A stretch of DNA of 64,000 bases from NCBI GenBank assembly GCA_037976565.1, contig CP137671.1, forward strand, positions 16,694,556 to 16,758,555, written 5' to 3'. A program made the position numbers and the translations under genes. Below the pieces are notes generated by a model, which saw only the letters and a list, made by a program, of their open reading frames with translations, had not been told where the DNA came from and searched no databases. Positions within the stretch are counted from its first letter, which is position 1; every line of letters starts with the position of its first letter. Shown piece by piece: positions 1 to 10,316 of this stretch. The DNA comes from Mesocentrotus franciscanus (taxonomy: Eukaryota > Echinodermata > Echinoidea > Camarodonta > Strongylocentrotidae).

Positions 1-175
1 GTCACAAATAAAGTATAAAAAATGCCATCTGACCGTAATTAAATGCCCATACGCCCCGAGCTTCCTGGGGCTCCGCCCTTGACCCCGCCGGTGCTTTTCC
101 CCTAGACCCAACGCCCATTTACGCTACGCTCTTCATGATAATAAATACTTTAGCCCCTCCCTAAGAAATCTTGGA
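1..175 (+). repeat. GC-rich minisatellite unit, element end
   Basis: The first 175 bases match 61940-62095 closely in order: a 'catctgacc' start, an 'attaaatgcc' stretch, an 'agcttc..ggggctc' core, a 'gccggtgct' block and a 'aaatactttagcccc' end. The same unit recurs in reverse at 1035-1365. It ends in 'ggatccgcgcc', like the ends of the hAT-type elements in this window. The window edge cuts the copy. Confidence 0.6.
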
Positions 176-1034
176 TCCGCGCCTCCTGCCCCCCTTCCAC
201 CACCCCACCACACCCCCTTCCAGCCGCTTGTCATAATCTGGCCCATGACCAAGACAAGTTAGTGCATCGATCAACATGAATATAATATAATATCGCCATG
301 TTTGGTTTAATGGTTTATTTTGCCTGACTACTAAGAAAACATGTGTATGCTTGTGAGCAACCAATACTCCGCATGATTCCTATTGTGATTAGATTAGAAT
401 GACATAAACTTTTCTCATAAAATAGTTTCGGCTAGGTATGCAAAGTTATTTTTTCTCGATTACAAGTAATTCGGTACAAAAATCGAAGGAACATTATGAA
501 ACTACTTGATTCGATTGAATCTAAGTTTTAGTCTTTGTGTGTTTCAAATAGGAAGTTCCACAACTACAATTGAGATCAATTTGAAATCTTTTCTGCTTAG
601 CCATGAATAACTTTAAATCGTTACTAACTCCTTGAACTTCTAAGGATCTCACGATTTGATGATTGGAAAATGTCATTAGGTACCAGCTTATAATTTTGGT
701 AACACATCACCGTCTACATTAGAGTTCTATCATGCCCGTTGCATAAACCATATGGTCTTTTGAACATAGAATAACATTTTTTAAATTAGAATAAAATAAA
801 ATGCAAACTTGTCGTAGATTGTTTCCTTTGAAACAGCGTTCGAGTTACAGTTCCACCAGGGACACTGTCATAGACAATCTTTGATTACTTCTATTTATTG
901 AATTTTAATTGGGATGTGGGCAAAAAGAAAAGAAGAAATGGAAATCTGCATGTAATACTTTGCAAGTTCAAGCTAGTAAATGTGCTACAACTGATCATTT
1001 CAAGCGTATTAAGCTGACTCTATAGCAGGTCACT

Positions 1035-1365
1035 AATAGGCGTGGGGTCCAGGGGGCGGAGCCCCCGGAAGCTCAGGGGATTTAAGCATTAAATTGCGGT
1101 CAGATGAGCATCCAGAGACCCGCCTTAGGGCCCTAGGTGGGGTCCAGGTGCAGAGCCCCGGAAGCTCAGTGGTTTTAGGCATTTGATTACGATCAGATTA
1201 GCATCCAGAGACCCGCCTTAGGGCCCTAGGTGGGGTCCAGGGTGCAGAGCCCCCGGAAGCTCAGGGTTTCTAGGCATTTGATTACGATCAGATTAGCATC
1301 CAAGGGCCTGCCTTAGGGCCCTAGGTGGATTCCAGGGGCAGAGCCCCGTAAGCTCAGGGTAGGTA
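1035..1365 (-). repeat. GC-rich minisatellite, about three units
   Basis: Three tandem units of roughly 100 bases, each with 'ggggtccagg', 'gcagagccc', 'ggaagctcag', 'gatcagat.agcatcc' and 'gccttagggccctagg'. The units are the reverse complement of those at 1-175 and 61590-62095. Confidence 0.7.
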
Positions 1366-1374
1366 TTAAAATTT

Positions 1375-1815
1375 TTTCATCCTTTTCTTTTCTTCTTCCT
1401 CGTTTTTGTTCCCTTTTAGCTCTCCTCTTTGCCTTTCCCTTCACCCCTTCTTTTGGCAGGGGGAGGCAAGGGCCTTTAGGTTCCCATCCCCGATCCACAA
1501 CTTGTTGGCGGGAGAATCGCAACTGATACCCCTTCTTTTCTTCGTCCTCTTTATTTCATTCCCTTTATCTCCTTTTTCTTTTTTCTTTCCCTTTCCTTCC
1601 TTCTCTCTCTTTTTTTTGCCGGGGAGGGGAGGCAACAACCTGGGAGACAAGGCCATTTCGCCCCCGATCTCCTATTTTCCCTTTTCTTTCTGCTTCCTCT
1701 TCTTTCTTTCCCTTTCTCTCCTCTTTCCCTTTCCCTTCTTTTCCTTCTCTCTCTCTCTTTTTTCTTTTTGGCGGGGGGCCTAGGCCCCTGCCCTGGATCT
1801 GCGCCTGGGGAGGCA
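1375..1815. repeat. CT-rich tract with interspersed G-rich units
   Basis: A stretch dominated by C and T on the plus strand is interrupted about every 150 bases by a short GC-rich block (near 1455, 1617 and 1770) containing 'ggggaggcaa' or similar. It ends in 'ggatctgcgcctgg', resembling a hAT-type terminus. All long open frames here are low-complexity products of this composition. Confidence 0.5.
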
Positions 1816-3048
1816 ACTGCCAATGTCCACATTTCCTGAAACATCCCAGAGTACAGAAGAAGAACTTATCAATTGCACTCAGCGCTCCAAATCCTTTGAA
1901 CTTTCTGCACTACTAAATGTCTAATCACTTTTGTCCAGTTAATATACCGAGATACTGGCCAAAATCAGAGGAATATCTACAATAAAGCACCTTTTGGCTC
2001 AAAATTTATATTTCACACACTACATCACTCATTGAAATTGATATCAGGATGAAGGTATTTTAATTATCCATCTTTTGACACCAAATACATGGTGATTAGA
2101 GGTTTTAGTTAAAAGTTATCTTTAAAACTCGATGTAAACACACCAAACAGGTCCTTAATACACTAATGCACGTATATGCATACAGATAATACACATGTGG
2201 GCAAAAATGTTGTTTTGTGGAAATCGAATCAATTACTTTGGATTGCTATAACTTTTATTGAAAAGATATATAAACCTCTCCCTCGCACAGGATATTGTCT
2301 TTGTACATAAGCAAATTCCTGGAAAGTTATGAAAAATGCACTCTCCGATTTTGATATATGGAAAATAATCTTTTTGATAAAATTCAATATTTCGAAAAAA
2401 ATCACCCAAAATCATGTTTTTACTTAAATTTGCTATGTAAATTAATCCTAATTTCGTTGAAATAGGTATCAAAATGTAGATAATTTAATTTTCTTTCATA
2501 TGACACCAAACTCATGGTGGTTCAAGGTTTCCTTACAATATTATTTACAAAATACTAATTTGTCGTCAAAGGGCCGCTTTTTGGGGAGGGGCTCCCCCGG
2601 GCCACACCCACCACTTAGAACATGCCAGACGGTCGATTTGTTATATGGAGCTATGCGATCTTTACATCTGTGGACATGAAAATTGGTTTCCCTTCCAGCT
2701 AGGTTGACCCTCCCCCGTTACACCCACAAATATAATAACGCCCACAAATGTAATAATTTCACCCACAAATGTAATAACCACTTTACCCACAAATGTAATA
2801 ATTTTGAATCACCCACAAATGTAATAATGACTTTACCCACAAATGTAATAAATTTGAAGGGATATTTTGTCGAATTTGTTCAAAACTAATACCCTGTAAT
2901 AAAGCATGGGTATAGCGCGCAGTCTTTACTCCAGACCCGGTTATTTCAAAAATCTTCAAAAATCTTCAAAACTAAGACCCCATAATCCTTTTCCTGTGGA
3001 ATAACATGAGAATCGACCGTAGTCTTTCCTTCATTTTCGTTCAATTAA
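1816..3048. other. No gene seen; short tandem repeat inside
   Basis: No exon-like sequence was recognised. At 2721-2852 about six copies of 'cccacaaatgtaataa' are separated by variable 2-13 base spacers. The rest is AT-rich unique-looking DNA. Confidence 0.5.
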
Positions 3049-3378
3049 TTATTTTCTCCTGTAAAACTTAATAAATTGATTTGATTTATGTACAAATACA
3101 AAATGAGTACATTTTTTTTCCTCCAACAAATTACTCATTCAGAGGGTCTAGAACTTCACAAAAAACATAGATTTATATGAAGCATTCTGTCTATAATTTC
3201 ACTCTAATAATGCTAGTTTATCTCTTTTAATTTTTATCAGCCATTGGTACTTGGAACACAGTGGTTGCCCTGACAGGGAAGTCAGCAATATCGGCTTCCT
3301 ATGCCATAGTCTACGTTTACTCCGCAGAGTGTTTCCCAACGCCTGTCAGGTAGGTATATAAAGTAACTACGCTAATGG

Positions 3379-3687
3379 CAGTGGCGCATCCAGGGGGGAT
3401 GGGGCCCGGCCCTCCCTAGCAACAAAAAAAACAGGTAAAAACACCCTTTTTTTCGAAAAAAAAAGAAGATGGGCCCCCTCCCCTGGCGCCCAAGAAAAAA
3501 AAATTGTGCCCACTACCCCTGGCGCCCAAGGGGTGGCGGTGGGAAAAATTACTCTTTCGGGTGCCAATTTTTTTTTGCTCACTCCCCCCTACTGAGCGAA
3601 AAATCGACCGGCACGATTTTCAAATTTTCGCACGAAGTGGGCCCCTTTTTAGGCCCCCTCCCTTGCCGCCGGCTGGATCCGCCCCTG
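3379..3687. mobile_element. hAT-type MITE copy 1
   Basis: Starts 'cagtggcgcatccagg' and ends 'ggctggatccgcccctg', an imperfect terminal inverted repeat. It is flanked by a perfect 8-base target duplication, gctaatgg, at 3371-3378 and 3688-3695. The 8-base duplication and short inverted ends fit the hAT superfamily. There is no coding capacity. It is absent from the matching site in the right arm. Confidence 0.85.
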
Positions 3688-3764
3688 GCTAATGGCACGT
3701 CGGGGGGGGGTACGTAAACCGCCCCCATCGAATGCGAAAATGGGGAGAGATAGGGAGTGAATAA

Positions 3765-3845
3765 AACAGAAGAAGAGAGCAGAGGAGAGAGACGGAGAGA
3801 GACAGAGAGAGAGAGACAGAGAGAGAGAGACGGAGAGAGAGAAGA
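3765..3845. repeat. (GA)n-rich tract
   Basis: GA-rich simple repeat in the left-arm copy of SLC22 intron 10. The right arm carries the expanded matching CT-rich tract at 18580-18680. Confidence 0.8.
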
Positions 3846-4506
3846 TTTATAAAAAAAATAATAATAAAGGGGAATGAAGTGTGAAAAGGAGAAGCTTCCA
3901 ACTCGTATGTCACCCATCAAGTAAAAATGTCTTGACCCACGTTACGCCACTGAGTAAATTAATTCAGGTGAAGAAACAGACTTATGAAAATGATATAGAG
4001 TTGAATGAATTATCTAAAATCTAAAAAGAGTGTGCCATGCATAGTGCATCCAATACAAATGGAGCCTTAAAACATGAATGAGTTTACGAAGCAAGTGAAA
4101 CTCGTTGGGCCGAATTCAAGAAAGTGGTTTAAAGTTAACACAATTTTACTCGTTTTGTAACATGAATTCTGACATTTTCTTTGAAAATTCCATATTGAAA
4201 CCCATTTTTAACTCGTGCAAAACTTTTAGAAATACATTCTGTATGTTTTAGCGGGTTTTTTTTACTTGAGCTTTGTCATTCGCTATTCTATCCACATTAT
4301 ATTATCTATCTATCTGTCTACTTATTTATGTACCTATCTATATCTATCTAACTATCTATCTTTTTCCGTCACTGCCCCTTCTTTTCTCTCTTTTTCACTT
4401 TTAGCTGTAACATGTTGTATTTTGTTTCATTTCTCTTTTTGTCTCAGTCTAGTGTATGAGTATTGTATTTTGACTGTATAGTCGGTAGAAGTCAGTATAT
4501 AGTATG

Positions 4507-4859
4507 CAGTGGCGGATCCAGGGGGGGGGGGCCCGGGCCCTCCCTAGAAAAAAATGTAAAAACACCCTTTTGGGGAAGAAAGAAGATGGGCCCCTTCCTG
4601 GCGCTCAAGGGGTGGTGGTGGTGAATTTTTTTCTTCAATTTTTGAAGGCAAAAAAATTTGTGCTCAACACCCCACTGAGCGGAAAATCGGCCGGCACGAT
4701 TTTCCAATTTTCAATTATCGGAGGCAAAACAAAAAAAAATATTCTCACTACCCTCCCCGCCACACTAAGCGAAAATCGGCCGGCACGGTTTTCAAATTTT
4801 CGCACGAAGTGGGCCCCTTTTTCGGCCCCCTCCCTTGCCGCCGGCTGGATCCGCCCCTG
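4507..4859. mobile_element. hAT-type MITE copy 2
   Basis: Starts 'cagtggcggatccagg' and ends 'ctggatccgcccctg'. The 8-base target duplication atagtatg is perfect at 4499-4506 and 4860-4867. Much of the interior matches copies 1 and 3, plus an extra block repeating 'gaaaatcggccggcacg'. It is non-coding and absent from the right arm. Confidence 0.87.
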
Positions 4860-5410
4860 ATAGTATGTATAGTACTCTATTATAGTCAGTAGTTTAATTC
4901 AGTGAACCTACATGCAACAAGCCTAGCTTTTAAGTAGGTTCACTTTCAATTCCGTATTTAATGGTTAACAGAACATTCTTTAATGTCATTAATTTCTATG
5001 ATTTAGGATTATTTACTTCTCGATTATTTAAAGAAATGTTTTGTAAAATGTATTATGCTTTGTAAGTTTTGCATGGAATATGAATAAAAGCAACCAATCA
5101 ATCTGTTTGACTTGTACGGAACAACAGGGCATTGGTGTCGGGACCTGTTCCATGATGGCTCGTGTGGGGGCCATCGTCTAACCCTTGATTCTCATCTTGG
5201 GGGACTACTACTACCCCGCCCCTCTCATCATCTTTGGCACCACCACCATCTTGGCTGGTTTCCTCTCATTCCTCCTCCCCGAGACGCGTGGCAAAAAACT
5301 TCCCGAAACCGTCGAGGAAGGGGAAATTTTCGGAACGTAAGTCTGATCATGATAATAATGTAATGATAATGATCTTTAATGCTAAATATATTACTCATTG
5401 CGGATGTAGT

Positions 5411-5740
5411 ATCGAAAATAATATCGCTAGTGATATTCGTTTGTCTCGCAATGTATGGTCAACAAGGGATCTAAAAGATCACGACGTTTCGTGCGCCGCT
5501 GCAACACTTCGTCAGGTGAGCGTCGTGATCTTTTAGATCCCTTGTTGACCATACATTGCGAGACAAATGAATATCACTAGCGATATTATTTTCGATAATG
5601 ATCTTATTTACCCAGGGAAGCCTCTTCGTCAGGTGAACGTCGTGATCTTTTAGATCCCTTGTTGACCATACATTGCGAGACAAACGAATATCACTAGCGA
5701 TATTATTTTCGATAATGATCTTATTTACCCAGGGAAGCCT
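5411..5740. repeat. Foldback element with duplicated half
   Basis: Two arms of about 85 bases in opposite orientation ('atcgaaaataatatcgctag' and its complement) surround a short centre. The distal part, 5507-5623, is repeated in tandem at 5624-5740 with 117-base spacing. The right arm of the inverted duplication has the single, unduplicated hairpin at 17097-17282. Confidence 0.8.
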
Positions 5741-5825
5741 CATTACTATAGGCCTACTGTACTTGGAGATGGCCCTTCAAGCCTTACTACCCCAGCATTA
5801 ATTGCTAGATACCCGTTTAATATAC

Positions 5826-6105
5826 CAGGGGGTGTTTCACAAAGACTAAGATCGACTTTAAGTTAGACTTAACTATGGCAGGCCGCTCATGCCACATTTT
5901 GCTCTCACCATTTACTGGCATTGGTCTCTCAAGGGACGTACAAATCATATACCTGGGTCGAGAGGAACAAACATCAGCAAAACGCGGGTAAAACATCTTC
6001 CAGTGGTGTTAGAAAGGATCGAACCTACGACCTCTCGTATGGGAGTCAAGAGCCTTCACGAATATACATGTACCTCTGTGCTCCCACTATGCTACAGTGT
6101 CCCCA
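5826..6105 (-). mobile_element. tRNA-derived SINE, left-arm copy
   Basis: On the minus strand the element has a pol III A box TAGCATAGTGG (6084-6094) and a B box GGTTCGATCC (6017-6026), then a body ending in 'tcttagtctttgtgaaacac'. The same insertion is in the right arm at 16705-16979, so it predates the duplication. Boxes without a foldable tRNA body argue against a real tRNA gene. Confidence 0.75.
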
Positions 6106-6191
6106 TGTCATAAGTGTTATGTCAAAGCTCTATATTAGTATCTAACTTTTCGACATCGTCTTGAAACTGTTTATCAATTTGCTTTAACATT

Positions 6192-6237
6192 AATGAGGAT
6201 ATCTTTCCTCAAAATGTTGAGGAAACATATCCTCATT
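6192..6237. repeat. 46-base palindrome, drifted
   Basis: Counterpart of the perfect palindrome at 16572-16617, with two base changes that break its symmetry. It lies in the intron between SLC22 exon copies 11 and 12. Confidence 0.8.
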
Positions 6238-6888
6238 TACATATTAGTGATGTTGTTGGTGTTGTTGGGGGAGTTGGTGGTGCCGGTGGTGATTCTGATA
6301 AACGAATATACGCAACACTCACATACTCTTCGTCTTTTACATAATATATCAAGAGATATTCACAGTAAAAAAAGTAAAATATGTTGACAAATTGTCTCAT
6401 TTTTAAATATTTTCATTCAGGAGCCTAGAAAAGTCATCTTCCATGTCCCAAACTGGATGAAAATTTAACAAGTGCGCAGGCACGAGACATGCTTGTTTTT
6501 CAATGTCATTATGACTCTCCCTCGCTTTCTTGTGAAAATAATATTGTTCTTGCTTAAATTCTGATGAAAATTATGGGAACGCTTGCTCAGTAGAATATCG
6601 AAAATAATACAAGGGTAAACATGGAGGATTATAGAAGAAAATTCGCGTGCAATTTCAAGTCAGATCTTAGTCAGTATAATTCCGATATTCTTACATTTTT
6701 AGGAAAGCCTACGATGACAAGATAGCAGCTGATGAGGCCAGGGAGAAGAAAGGCGATGACGTCACTGAAATACCACTCGAAGACATTAACGAAGGAAAAG
6801 CACACACGAACGAGGCTTTTGAATCTGATAATCGTGTTTAGAAGCCGACGTGTGATGACCGTTATACACGGGGCCTCATTTTTTTTTA

Positions 6889-7717
6889 CGTAGGGCTGCG
6901 TCAGAGACAGGCGAATAGTCTTTGATGCCTATGTGAGAATGAAATGGCATAATGATGATAATAATAATGATAATGATAACAATAATTATGAAAAGGGCCT
7001 ATTTTAAACGATGCTAACGTTGCGTTTAATCCGTAGAAGTATTAAATTTCAATCACTGACGCATATTGCCTTGACGTACGACAAACTTGATTAGCGCAGA
7101 TAATAACGAGTTCGAATGACGTATAACGTATACTTCTATAAGTTTTCAGTGTCAGACATAATTTACATCAACATATTTTCATTTTCATTTTCATCATCAT
7201 TATCATCACCATCACCAGGTTTAATTTTCTTTTTTATCACGATTTAAGGTGAAAATTTCGGGCGACCAACCATTTATGAAATAAATTCTTTAGATGACTT
7301 GTCCATCATTTTCTATTATAAGTAAATGTGATGACAATGGAATACGATTGTTGTATAAATAAAGATGATTATATATTTTCATTACATTTTTATAAATTCG
7401 TGATATGGTTATTTGTGAATCCGTGCGGAAAATAAAAACATTATTATTAAAATGTCAAGCCCTAACCCCAAACATCCAACATTATCGTTTCTTTATCAAT
7501 TAACAGTGATTTTTCACGGGGGAAATTTGAAAGAGGCATGATGATAAAGAAAGAAAGAGGAAGAGAGAAAGAGAGAGAGTGAGAGAGAGAAAGAGAAAAA
7601 GGGGCGGCATAACAAAATTAATGTTAAAGAAAGGGGGAGAAACGGAACATATATACCCGGGAAATTATGAGGAGAGAAAATGTCATGACGAAGTAAAGTT
7701 AATTGATGTCATGATAC
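6889..7717. other. Segment present only in left arm
   Basis: Between 'gcctcattttttttt' and 'tatagagctatt' the left arm has about 830 bases missing from the right arm. It holds GAT/AAT simple repeats and AATAAA at 7358-7363. It may be the original SLC22 3' untranslated region lost from the right arm, or an insertion here; a short 'tac' shared at the junction fits a deletion. Confidence 0.6.
7358..7363 (+). promoter_or_regulatory. Candidate polyadenylation signal
   Basis: AATAAA about 515 bases after the stop of the SLC22 exon 12 copy. It is plausible for an ancestral SLC22 transcript, but no downstream GU-rich element was verified. Confidence 0.3.
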
Positions 7718-8038
7718 TATAGAGCTATTATATATTTGTATACATTAAACCCCTACAATCAAATGGACTGTAAATTGTCAGTAATTAATTGCTTTTAGCG
7801 GGATTAAGTAGGGCATTCATTTCATAAGGTAATTTCTAGGCTCAACGCGCACATCTTATCCTTGCGCGCTGCAGGTTACTTTGCGCGCAATGTTTTCAAA
7901 ACGCAGCACCTCTTACATTTTTACGGAGCTAGCTGAGCTGATGAGGCTAAGAAACGGTTGTTTTTATCTATTTCCATCTTTAAAAGGAATTTATCTTCAG
8001 TGAATTATTCATTGCGTTGATGAAATTGTCTCCAAAAG

Positions 8039-10284
8039 ATGTCAAGGTTAAAGCTCAGTGCGCGCAAGCGGCCCCAGGCGGGGAAAAATAAGCCTTTTTC
8101 GAACGAAACAGCGACCAGCACGCGAGAGATGAAACCCACCATTTTCCGAAAACTCTACATGAGGGGCGATCTGCCGATAGCTATGGAGCACTTTGGAATG
8201 GGCAACAAAATATTTTGGAAGGTAAGACATATAAGAATGTAGCTTGGCGTAGACTACTTAGCAAAGAGTGGAGACGACGTAAGTTAAACATACTAAGGCT
8301 CATGGGGGGCTCGCTACCCTTTTCGACACGGTATGTGTCCGGACTGGTTGCTTATATGAAGGGGTGACCAAAGTTCGCGGATATTTTTCTTTTCTTGCAC
8401 ATTACAAAATATCCAGATCAACATATATCATGTTCCATACGTCATAAGAATTGTAATTTATCATATAATCAGATTATATAACATTCCAAGGCTGTATTGA
8501 CTTCAACCCAATGATAAGACGAGAAAATCGGAAGGCTTACCACTACCGACGTCTGTCAAAAGTGTGACCAAAGTTCGCGCATGATATTTACTGCCCTCTT
8601 GTGGTGGGTTTTATATATGTAAACATTCCAAAAAGTGACATAGTTCCAATCAGAAGCCGAACTTTATATTGAAACTTTGAAATAGATAATAATTTCTCTC
8701 TATCATTGAAATTTTGCCCGAAAAAAATACCCTTGTTAAATAAAAGACAATATTTGTCATTGTTCACGTGTTAATTACAGTGTAGTCCCTATATCTGCAT
8801 GTCATTTGTTTGTTTAAAACGTATTTCATAAGTCTCCTTTTTATATGTCAGCCATACATGAGTTCTCGCTCTTTTCTCTCTTTGTCTCTCCACTTTCCCT
8901 TCTAAATTTGTATTCTTACGAACCCCGTATGTAGAGAATCGTAGATTCATTAAAATTCACACAGATACGACGCGGAAGCAGGCGCGCCGGTTCTGTTTTT
9001 TGCGTAAGAAATTGAAATTTTATCATTATTTTTCTGAGTAAATCCCTCTAATAAACTGATTTTCATATAAAAAACACAATTTGTTATGATAAAAAGCGTG
9101 AAAAAGCTAGCTTATTCACATTTTTTTGGAGTTGTCGACGGTGCTCAAAGATTTCGTTGTCTCAGTCCCACACAGGCATCGCGTATCGTTCTCCTGTTTA
9201 AGCGCGTTTAGTGTTAGTACGCGAACTTTGGTCACGCGCGAACTTTGGTCACACCACCATACTTATTTCCAACAGTAATTTGTAGAAGTTTACAAACAAT
9301 GTTTCATAAATCGTTGGACAATATTTTAAAGGGCAAATTTGTACGATGGTTTGTGTTCTTTGATGCATATATTTTTTAGGGGGTTAAATAAAAAAAAAGT
9401 GACAGCTGTATTTACTTTATATGCGTCAGGACACACGACGCTCACCATATACCACCATACCCCCATACCCATCTAGTAGACTATATAAGTATTGGTGTGT
9501 ACAGCAAGGTTCTGGAATCATCAAAATGATAAGAAATTTGGCCCAGTCTTGGTAAAGTTACAAGCACTGTACGCAGAAAGATGTAGATATAGTACTAGAC
9601 TATATGGGACTACACGAACATGTGGCATAAAAATCCGTCTCGATTTTTATGCTGTTACATGCCATATTTAGAGTATTAAGGCATTTGAAGAGCCATGCTT
9701 TTCGGGGAACATTTTTTATCTGATGTTCTTCCACACTCACATAATAACAATGATAACGCTCACAAACTATTTTTCACCTCTTCCCAGAACTCAACCTTCT
9801 CTTTAACTTCTTCAAATCGCTGTTTTAAATCAACTGTCCGGATACACAACCTGTCCGGACACACCGCATCTGGGTATAAATCGCATTTTAATGCAGTATT
9901 TCCTAAATATTTATAAAGATATATTGGAATTTATCACAGATTGTCATGGCATGTATATAGGTTAATAATAATTGTTCGTGAAATCCAACGACAAAGGTGA
10001 CTGCTCATACGTTTTTTGTTTAAGTGGCTAAACTAGCGTTTATCACCTGTTCTGTTTTTTTTTATCCATAGAAAGAAATCGAGAGGTTGGATTATCATCA
10101 CTACCTTCCGCTGTTCTTCGAGGGACTCCGTGAGACCGAGCATCCGTTTGACTTCTTTGCCAGCCGAGGCATCAATGACATGTTGGAACATGGTGGCCGT
10201 AAGATACTACCAGTCATTCCTCAGCTTATTATACCTATCAAGGGTCAGTATTATCTACCAACCACGTCCAACCAACCAGATATA

Positions 10285-10316
<32 letters not shown>

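Larger units (their letters stand above)
3241..6841 (+). pseudogene. SLC22 3'-end copy, exons 10-12, broken
   Basis: Copies of the last three exons of the SLC22 gene: exon 10 at 3241-3349, exon 11 at 5128-5336, exon 12 at 6703-6841, all with AG/GT borders kept. Exon 10 differs from the working copy at one silent base. Exon 11 has lost one base just after its acceptor (GGCATT here, GAGCATT in the other copy), shifting the frame, and in the original frame codon TCA has become TAA at 5179-5181. Exon 12 is open with four amino-acid changes and ends at TAG 6839-6841. Exons 1-9 are absent because the duplicated arm starts just upstream of exon 10. It therefore cannot encode a carrier, though exon 10-12 transcripts are possible. 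Confidence 0.9.
3049..8266 (+). repeat. Left arm of large inverted duplication
   Basis: This segment matches the reverse complement of 15385-19264 from the 'gttcaatta' at 3049 to 'cttagcaaagagt' ending near 8266. Shared landmarks in order are SLC22 exon 10, the intron, exon 11, a foldback element, a tRNA-derived SINE, a palindrome, exon 12 and PACRG exon 1. Differences are two hAT-type insertions, an extra 117-base tandem unit and about 830 extra bases after the SLC22 stop in this arm. One SINE is present only in the other arm. Confidence 0.9.

Noticed and set aside
1406..1844. Several 70-125 residue open frames rich in Phe, Ser, Lys or Arg.
   Set aside because: They arise from the CT-rich tract; both strands give low-complexity peptides and no splice or family signal.
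2721..2852. Regular short repeats with spacers resembling a CRISPR array.
   Set aside because: The spacers are 2-13 bases and AT-rich, and the setting is eukaryotic; it is a microsatellite-like tandem repeat.
5112..5363. 83-residue open frame over the left SLC22 exon 11.
   Set aside because: It is the wrong frame of the exon, made longer by the deletion; the transporter frame is broken.
5471..5743. 90-residue minus-strand frame with internal repetition.
   Set aside because: It translates the duplicated foldback arm; no protein signal.
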